Positions 33,494 through 37,999 of a stretch of 37,999 nt of DNA are shown here, in pieces. Under the pieces are notes generated by a model. That model made no database searches, had not been told where the DNA came from, and was given only the letters and a program-made list of their open reading frames with translations. Location of the stretch: contig JADGPN010000009.1 of assembly GCA_017882465.1 (NCBI GenBank), positions 1 through 37,999 on the forward strand, written 5' to 3'. Numbering within the stretch: position 1 is the first letter of the stretch; every line of letters starts with the position of its first letter. The translations under genes and the position numbers were made by a program. The DNA is from Solirubrobacteraceae bacterium (GTDB lineage Bacteria; Actinomycetota; Thermoleophilia; Solirubrobacterales; Solirubrobacteraceae).

Positions 33494-34039
33494 TCAGTTG
33501 ACCGACGGGTCGGCCGGCATCCGCGCAATCAGTGCGTAGCTCCCGCCCTTGCGCGTCAGTACCTCTGGCCACAGCTCGCCCGGCTCCTCCGCGAATGCGT
33601 CCTCGCGGCGGGCGCGCTCGAGGATCCAATCTCCCCGCTCCAGCTCCGAGTCGAGCTGGCCCGGGCCCCAGCCGGCGTGGCCGACGAAGGCCCGGCCGGA
33701 GCGCAGGCCGGGGACGATCTCCTCCAGCGCGGCTCCGGCTCCGAGCACCCCGACGTCGTCGAACGCGATCAGGGCCGCCTCGCTCGGGTCCTCGAACTCG
33801 GCCAGGATGATCACCGATGCGGGTTGCACCGGACCGCCGATATAGAGCTGGTCATCGAGATCGAGCAGCTCGTCGATCTGCGGCACGGACTCGCTCACGC
33901 TCATCTCCGCGGGGCGGTTCAGGACGAGGCCGAGGGCGCCGTCGTCGCTGTGCTCGATCACCAGCACCACCGTGCGCCAGAAGTTGGGGTCCAGCAGCCC
34001 CGGGCCGGCGATCAGGAGCTGTCCGCGAGCCGCTTCCAT
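33494..34039 (-). CDS. yqgE: YqgE/AlgH family protein (UPF0301)
   Basis: A 181-residue protein of the widespread UPF0301 family, whose function is unknown. The signature is GQLLIAGPGLLDPNFWRTVV, then VLNRPAEMSVSES, LYIGGPVQPASVII, and FVGHAGWGPGQLDSELERGD, all in family order. Length is normal. ATG 34039 directly overlaps a TGA of another frame (TGATG). The CDF gene follows after 9 bases. Not a transcription factor despite older AlgH naming. Confidence 0.9.
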   Translation of the reverse strand: MEAARGQLLIAGPGLLDPNFWRTVVLVIEHSDDGALGLVLNRPAEMSVSESVPQIDELLDLDDQLYIGGPVQPASVIILAEFEDPSEAALIAFDDVGVLGAGAALEEIVPGLRSGRAFVGHAGWGPGQLDSELERGDWILERARREDAFAEEPGELWPEVLTRKGGSYALIARMPADPSVN

Positions 34040-34364
34040 CAGCCGCCCCGGCCTTCGGGCGACCGCGACCGCGATCCCGACCGCGGCTGCGTCCGCATAT
34101 GGCCGGCGGCGCCTCGGTGAGGTCGATCGCCTCGCCCGCCGGCTCGCTCGGCTCCAGGTCGAGACCGGCCAGCTCGGCGATCACCTCGAACAGATCCAGC
34201 GCGAGGCACAGCTGCGCTTCTTCGCGCGAGTTGCTGCGCTGGGCGTGATAGAGATCGTGCTCGCGCCATACGAGGATTTTCGCACCAGTGCTGGCTCTGA
34301 TCGCAAGTTGCACCTTCGTGCCCCGACGGAGTGGCCCAGCGATCAGCCGGCTCGGTCGCAGCAC
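33852..34364 (-). CDS. Doubtful hypothetical gene overlapping yqgE
   Basis: The first about 108 codons (34364 to about 34040) read like protein: VQLAIRASTGAKILVWREHD followed by LYHAQRSNSREEAQLCLALD and LFEVIAELAGLDLEPSEPAG. The frame then runs 188 bases into yqgE on the same strand, giving only Arg/Gly-rich residues. A real gene may end nearer 34039 if one base is shifted, which would give TGATG coupling with yqgE. GTG 34364 has no ribosome site; a GTG 17 codons further is possible. I cannot name a family. Confidence 0.45.
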   Translation of the reverse strand: MLRPSRLIAGPLRRGTKVQLAIRASTGAKILVWREHDLYHAQRSNSREEAQLCLALDLFEVIAELAGLDLEPSEPAGEAIDLTEAPPAICGRSRGRDRGRGRPKAGAADGSGSRTAPDRRPGAAGPQLLAHGGAGDRAQRRRRPRPRPEPPRGDERERVRAADRRAARSR

Positions 34365-34366
34365 GA

Positions 34367-34477
34367 ATCGGCGGACGGCCGCGCGGAAGTCCTCGTGCTC
34401 GGCGGTGAACGGCGGGATCGGTCGCCGGGCGGCGGTGGTGCCGCGCCGGCCTTCTCGGGCAGGCTCGCGGAGCTCAT
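34367..34477 (-). pseudogene. Possible fragment of an acyl-CoA dehydrogenase N-terminus
   Basis: ATG 34477 begins a short frame, MSSASLPEKAGAAPPPPGDR. After a one-base shift the sequence reads PIPPFTAEHEDFRAAVRRFV, which closely resembles FTDEHEQLRESIRRFV at the start of the acyl-CoA dehydrogenase at 36559. Nothing else of that enzyme follows. It may be a leftover of a duplicated gene, or the match may be chance over about 17 residues. Confidence 0.35.
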
Positions 34478-34481
34478 CCCC

Positions 34482-35330
34482 TCAGCCGGCCGGCCACGTC
34501 GGCGGGGCCGGGGATTCGACCCCCGTGCCCACCTGGCCGGGCTCGAGCCCCTCCTTGCGGTGACGCAGATCGATGTAGATGACGGCCGTGATCGCCGCCA
34601 GCAGCGGGTAGGTGAGAACGTTCGAGACCACGGCGGCGATCCCGGACAGCACCACGACCAGGCCCACGCTGTTGGCGTGACCGCCGGACTCGATCGCGCC
34701 CACCAGCGCCGCGATCACGAAGTCGACCACGATGATCAGCACGAGGCCCACCAGCAGCGCGCCGAGCGTCGCCCACCAGCGGCCGGTGACCAGCTCCCGT
34801 GAGCGGGCGAGTGCGGCAGGGCCGGAGATGCCCTCGAACATCAGCACCGGAACCGAGACCGAGAGGGCCACCAGCAGGTAGATCCCGGGGAGGATGAACA
34901 GGATGAAGCCCACGATCACCACCAGGCTGGTCAGCAACGAGAGCCAGATCAGGGGCCCCAGCCGCTCGCCGGCGTACTCCAGCGAGTGCCGCCAACCGGT
35001 GGGGAGACCCACGTAAGCGTCGAGCAGCCCTCTGGACAGGGCGCCGATCACCAGGGCCGCGGAGACGACGCGGAGCACGATCGTCACGACGATGTAGGCG
35101 CCGCCGACGCTGGCCGACGGCGCGTACAGGGTGCCGTCGTGGGCGTACACGCCGCTGGGCAATGAGGCCACGAACACGACGCGGTCGATTACCTCGACGG
35201 GGATGACGATCAGCGCGACGAGCTTCCACAGCTCTACCGCGCGGGCGCGGTAGAGCTTCAGCGCCGCATCGAGGATCTCACCGATCGCGAGCGGCCTGGC
35301 GCCCCCACCGCTCGCTGGCCCCACTTCCAT
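34482..35330 (-). CDS. Polytopic membrane protein (glycerophosphodiesterase membrane-domain-like)
   Basis: A 282-residue membrane protein with about six helices. It starts RPLAIGEILDAALKLYRARA, the amphipathic opening found in proteins of the GDPD membrane-domain/YciC-like group, followed by helices such as LVALIVIPVEVIDRVVFVAS, LVVIVGFILFILPGIYLLVA and TLGALLVGLVLIIVVDFVIA. The FILPGIYLLV stretch is characteristic. No catalytic domain is attached, so its job is unknown. ATG 35330 is chosen; another ATG four codons upstream is possible. It lies 44 bases after the acyl-CoA dehydrogenase stop. Confidence 0.75.
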   Translation of the reverse strand: MEVGPASGGGARPLAIGEILDAALKLYRARAVELWKLVALIVIPVEVIDRVVFVASLPSGVYAHDGTLYAPSASVGGAYIVVTIVLRVVSAALVIGALSRGLLDAYVGLPTGWRHSLEYAGERLGPLIWLSLLTSLVVIVGFILFILPGIYLLVALSVSVPVLMFEGISGPAALARSRELVTGRWWATLGALLVGLVLIIVVDFVIAALVGAIESGGHANSVGLVVVLSGIAAVVSNVLTYPLLAAITAVIYIDLRHRKEGLEPGQVGTGVESPAPPTWPAG

Positions 35331-35374
35331 GGCGCCAACCATAGCTTCTGCCGCGCGGCGCCCGATCGCGGTGC

Positions 35375-36559
35375 CTACAGCCCGTAGGAGCGGCCGATGA
35401 CCTCGAGCATGATTTCGTCGGTGCCGGCCCCGATCCGGTTCAGCCGCAGGTCGCGCCACGAGCGCTCGATCCCGTATTCCTTCATGTACCCGGCGCCGCC
35501 ATGGATCTGGATGCACTCGTCGGCCACCTCGACCGCGATCCGCGACGCGTACAGCTTCGCCATCGAGATCTCGCGGACTGGGTACTCGCCGTTCTGCAGG
35601 CGCCAGGCCGTCGTGTAGACCATCTGGCGGGCGGTCTCGATCTTGGTCGCCATCTCCGCGAACTTGTGGCGGATCACCTGGAACTGCCCGATCGCGCGGC
35701 CGAAGGCCTTGCGCTCCTTGGCGTACTCGAGCGTGCGGTCGAACACGTGCTGCGCGCCCGCCACCGAGCCCGCGGCGCCGATCAAGCGCTCTCCCTGCAG
35801 CTCCCACATGATGTGGTAAAAGCCCTTGCCGACCTCGCCGAGTACCGCCGAGGACGGCACGCGCACGTCCCGGAAGGCCAGCAGCGCGGTGTCGGAGGCG
35901 TGCATGCCGAGCTTCTGCAGGCGCTGCTCGCGGATCACGCCGGGCGCGTCCATGGGGACCAGGAACAACGTGAAGCCGTCATACCCGGCGTCGGGATCGG
36001 TCTTGGTCACGAGCACGATCACGTGCGCGCGATGTCCATTGGTGATGTAGGTCTTGGAGCCGTTGATCACGTACTCGTCGCCGTCGCGGATCGCGCGCGT
36101 CTTGATTCCCGATACGTCCGATCCGGCGTCGGGCTCGGTGATCCCCAGGCAGAGGATCTTCTCGCCCTTGATCGCGGGCACGGCCCATTCCTGCTTCTGC
36201 TCCTCGGTGCCGAAGGCGAGGATCGGCGGCAGCGCCATGTCGGTCTGCACGGCCAGGCCCATCGCGAGGCCGCCGCAGTGGGCATGGACCATCTCCTCGG
36301 AGAGCACCAGGCTCGTGTAGTAGTCGCCGCCCTGGCCGCCGTACTGACCGGGCTTGTCGAGTCCCAGGAAGCCCAGCTCGCCCATCCGCGCGAACACCCA
36401 GTCGGGGAAGGTGTTCTCCTCCCACTCGTCGGCGTGGGGCTGCAGCTCCTTGATCACGAAGCGGCGGATCGACTCGCGCAGCTGCTCGTGCTCGTCGGTG
36501 AAGATGAAGTGCCTGCGCTGGGATGCGAAGTCGGGCTTGAGGACGTCGGCGGTGGCCAT
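35375..36559 (-). CDS. Acyl-CoA dehydrogenase
   Basis: A 394-residue FAD enzyme that puts a double bond into an acyl-CoA. Family blocks: FTDEHEQLRESIRRFVIKEL, CLGITEPDAGSDVSGIKTRA, NGSKTYITNGHRA, RKAFGRAIGQFQVIRHKFAE and IQIHGGAGYMKEYGIERSWR. The catalytic base is Glu361 in KEYG, at the position used by short- and medium-chain enzymes rather than the isovaleryl type. ATG 36559 has AGGAGA 7 bases upstream. It is divergent from an enoyl-CoA hydratase, and between them lies an AGAAGT-N10-ACTTCT site that also occurs before the carboxyltransferase. Chain length of the substrate is unknown. Confidence 0.92.
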   Translation of the reverse strand: MATADVLKPDFASQRRHFIFTDEHEQLRESIRRFVIKELQPHADEWEENTFPDWVFARMGELGFLGLDKPGQYGGQGGDYYTSLVLSEEMVHAHCGGLAMGLAVQTDMALPPILAFGTEEQKQEWAVPAIKGEKILCLGITEPDAGSDVSGIKTRAIRDGDEYVINGSKTYITNGHRAHVIVLVTKTDPDAGYDGFTLFLVPMDAPGVIREQRLQKLGMHASDTALLAFRDVRVPSSAVLGEVGKGFYHIMWELQGERLIGAAGSVAGAQHVFDRTLEYAKERKAFGRAIGQFQVIRHKFAEMATKIETARQMVYTTAWRLQNGEYPVREISMAKLYASRIAVEVADECIQIHGGAGYMKEYGIERSWRDLRLNRIGAGTDEIMLEVIGRSYGL

Positions 36560-36626
36560 TGGCTGTCTCCTGTGCGGTCGCGGACGGCGTGCGGTCGGCG
36601 CCGCCGACCGTAGCGAAGCGCCGGGC

Positions 36627-36648
36627 AGAAGTAAACAGTAGGACTTCT
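36627..36648. promoter_or_regulatory. Shared acyl-CoA operator, site A
   Basis: AGAAGT (36627-36632), ten bases, ACTTCT (36643-36648). The wider form has AGAAGTAA and TTACTTCT arms (36627-36634 and 36648-36655), plus a run of three ACTTC units every seven bases (36643-36661). It lies between the divergent acyl-CoA dehydrogenase and enoyl-CoA hydratase genes and probably controls both. A TetR-type repressor is a reasonable guess, not shown. Confidence 0.65.
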
Positions 36649-36698
36649 TACTTCTCACTTCACAGCGCCCTGGCGAATTCATCCGTAGGCTTCCGCGC

Positions 36699-37484
36699 AT
36701 GCCCTACGAAACCCTCCGCTTCGACGTCGCCGGCACCGGCGTCGCGACCATCGCGCTCGATCAGCCCGAGACCCGCAACGCCCTCTCGAACGAGCTCCTG
36801 AGCGACCTCGTCTCGGCGCTGGAGCAGGCCCGTGACGATCCCGCCGTTCGCTGCGTGGTGCTCACCTCCACCCATCGGAAGGTCTTCTCCAGCGGCGGCA
36901 ACCTCGCCGGCTTCGCGGCCGACGTGCCGCTCGTGCACAAGCACTTCGGCACCGACCTGTTTCCGCACGCGTTCCGCCTGCTCGGCGAGCTGGGCAAGCC
37001 GTCGATCTGCGCCGCCAACGGGCACGTGCTCGCCGGCGCGCTCGGCCTGGCCCTGGCGTGTGATCTGATCGTCGCCTCCGACGGCGCGCGGTTCGGCACC
37101 CCGGAGATCAATGTCGGCGTGTTCCCGTTCATGATCATGGCGCTGATCTACCGCAACGTCGGGCGCAAGAAGACCAACGAGCTGCTGCTGCTGGGAGAGC
37201 AGATCTCGGCGGCCGAGGCCGAGCGGATCGGGATCGTCAACCGCGTCGTCGCCGCGGGGGAGTTCGACGCGGCCGTCGCCGACTGGGCCGAGAAGCTGGC
37301 GCGCAAGTCGCCGGTGATGATGAAGCTCGGCAAGGACGCGATGTTCCGCCAGCAGGACATGGCCTTCGCCGACGCCCTGGACTTCCTGCGCTCCCAGCTG
37401 ACGATCGCGTTCTCGACCGAGGACATCCAGGAGGGCGTCAGGGCCTTCTTCGAGAAGCGCGATCCGGTGTGGACCGGCCGCTGA
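36699..37484 (+). CDS. Enoyl-CoA hydratase/isomerase family protein
   Basis: A 261-residue crotonase-fold protein that would act after the neighbouring acyl-CoA dehydrogenase. Oxyanion-hole parts: KVFSSGGNLAGFAAD and AANGHVLAGALGLALACDLI. The second catalytic Glu is present in FGTPEINVGVFPF, but the first is replaced by Gly in AGALGLAL, the opposite of the hydratase at 26121. So ordinary water addition may be weak, or the reaction differs. The C-terminal EDIQEGVRAFFEKRDPVWTGR is typical. ATG 36699 has a weak ribosome site. Confidence 0.88.
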   Translation: MPYETLRFDVAGTGVATIALDQPETRNALSNELLSDLVSALEQARDDPAVRCVVLTSTHRKVFSSGGNLAGFAADVPLVHKHFGTDLFPHAFRLLGELGKPSICAANGHVLAGALGLALACDLIVASDGARFGTPEINVGVFPFMIMALIYRNVGRKKTNELLLLGEQISAAEAERIGIVNRVVAAGEFDAAVADWAEKLARKSPVMMKLGKDAMFRQQDMAFADALDFLRSQLTIAFSTEDIQEGVRAFFEKRDPVWTGR

Positions 37485-37531
37485 GGTGGGCCTGAGGCCG
37501 GCGCTCGCCGCAAGCGGGGCCGCCCGCGACC

Positions 37532-37584
37532 TTGACGTCAATGCGGACGGCCTGGCACAGTGAGAAGTAGAACGTCTCACTTCT
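37532..37584 (+). promoter_or_regulatory. Promoter region with acyl-CoA operator site B
   Basis: TTGACG (37532-37537) is a good -35 with CACAGT (37556-37561) as a weak -10, 18 bases apart. Overlapping and following it is AGAAGT (37563-37568), ten bases, ACTTCT (37579-37584), the same element as site A. The longer arms AGTGAGAAGT (37559-37568) and ACTTCTCGCT (37579-37588) match as an inverted repeat at 9 of 10 positions. Binding here would block transcription of the carboxyltransferase gene. Confidence 0.65.
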
Positions 37585-37645
37585 CGCTTTCGCCACCTTC
37601 GTCCGCGAGAGCGCGCGCCACACCGCCCCCCGACCCCTTGCGCCC

Positions 37646-37999
37646 ATGACCACAGACGCCGCCAGTGCCGGTTTGCTCCGCCCGCTCGCCGATGACCTCG
37701 CCGCCCGCCGAGCGAGGATCAAGGAGGGTGGCGGGGCCGAGAAGATCGCGGCCCAGCACGCGCGGGAGAAGCTCACCGCGCGTGAGCGCCTCGACCTGCT
37801 GATCGACGCCGGGACCTGGGTCGAGCTCGGGATCCACGGCCGGCCACACTTCTCACAGCGCGCGATGGAGGGCAAGGATGCTCCGGCGGACGGCGTGATC
37901 ACCGGCTACGGCAAGGTCGAAGGGCGCTTGGTGGCGGTGTGCGCCTATGACTTCACGGTGATGGCCGGCTCGATGGGCATGACCGGCGAGTTCAAGGTC
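37646..37999 (+). CDS. Acyl-CoA carboxylase carboxyltransferase subunit, partial
   Basis: The first 118 codons of a carboxyltransferase (beta) subunit that moves CO2 from carrier biotin to an acyl-CoA, as in propionyl-CoA or related carboxylases; the rest is beyond the window. Visible: RRARIKEGGGAEKIAAQHAR then EKLTARERLDLLIDAGTWVE, DGVITGYGKVEGRLVAVCAY and DFTVMAGSMGMTGEFKV, the standard N-terminal order. The sequence looks more like propionyl-type than methylcrotonyl-type subunits. ATG 37646 is the first good start. Operator site B lies 62 bases upstream. Confidence 0.88.
   Translation, partial: MTTDAASAGLLRPLADDLAARRARIKEGGGAEKIAAQHAREKLTARERLDLLIDAGTWVELGIHGRPHFSQRAMEGKDAPADGVITGYGKVEGRLVAVCAYDFTVMAGSMGMTGEFKV

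Noticed and set aside
32145-33539. Long plus-strand frame of 464 codons rich in His, Arg and Asp
   Set aside because: It is antisense to the cupin and CDF genes and has the composition of a shadow.
35375-37999. A leucine catabolism (liu) cluster
   Set aside because: The dehydrogenase has its catalytic Glu in the short/medium-chain position and the carboxyltransferase looks propionyl-like, so the leucine route is not supported.

Overview
The window is about 38 kb of very GC-rich bacterial chromosome. Codons end mostly in G or C, GTG and TTG starts are common, genes sit close together, and lipid, acyl-CoA and redox enzymes are plentiful. Together these suggest a free-living aerobic actinobacterium. 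A Thermoleophilia/Solirubrobacterales-like origin is my guess from gene style only, because there is no rRNA or other marker here. I saw no tRNA, rRNA, CRISPR array or prophage.

The left 2.3 kb is accessory. It holds the end of an IS3-type insertion sequence (orfA plus a partial orfB read by -1 frameshift), a frameshifted and truncated NAD(P)-binding oxidoreductase remnant, and one small unknown gene. Next come a copper-type CsoR repressor divergent from a permease fused to a YHS metal domain, then an MMPL exporter, an LPG-synthase-like membrane protein, a metallo-hydrolase, a leucine/valine dehydrogenase-type enzyme and an unusual ECF sigma factor with a zinc finger and a long low-complexity tail. 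From 10.9 to 20.6 kb lie an aminobutyraldehyde-type dehydrogenase, a thiolase, CcdA, a ZIP transporter preceded by two DtxR/IdeR-like boxes, a small His/acid-rich protein, an alpha/beta hydrolase, a GH15 enzyme, an epimerase-type SDR, a Nudix hydrolase and a rubredoxin that is antisense to the 3' end of bioA.

From 20.5 to 26.3 kb one minus-strand run carries a biotin carrier domain protein, an enoyl-CoA hydratase, bioB, bioF, bioD and bioA. It couples biotin synthesis to a protein that needs biotin. From 26.4 to 34.5 kb there are a YbjQ-like tandem-repeat protein with an unknown partner, a PlsC-type acyltransferase, an internally deleted SDR, a ferredoxin-reductase-like flavoenzyme, a Ser-rich membrane protein with ApbE, a cupin, a CDF metal exporter, YqgE and a doubtful hypothetical gene. 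The right end is an acyl-CoA catabolic cluster: acyl-CoA dehydrogenase, enoyl-CoA hydratase and the start of an acyl-CoA carboxylase carboxyltransferase.

The most interesting new signals are regulatory. A 22-bp dyad, AGAAGT-N10-ACTTCT, occurs in both intergenic regions of the right-end acyl-CoA cluster and suggests a small local regulon. Two exact TTAGG-N4-CCTAA boxes lie 43 bp apart before the ZIP gene. A C5-A-G5 element sits in the 17-bp promoter spacer between csoR and the YHS permease. I did not find a clearly new multi-gene defence or mobile system.
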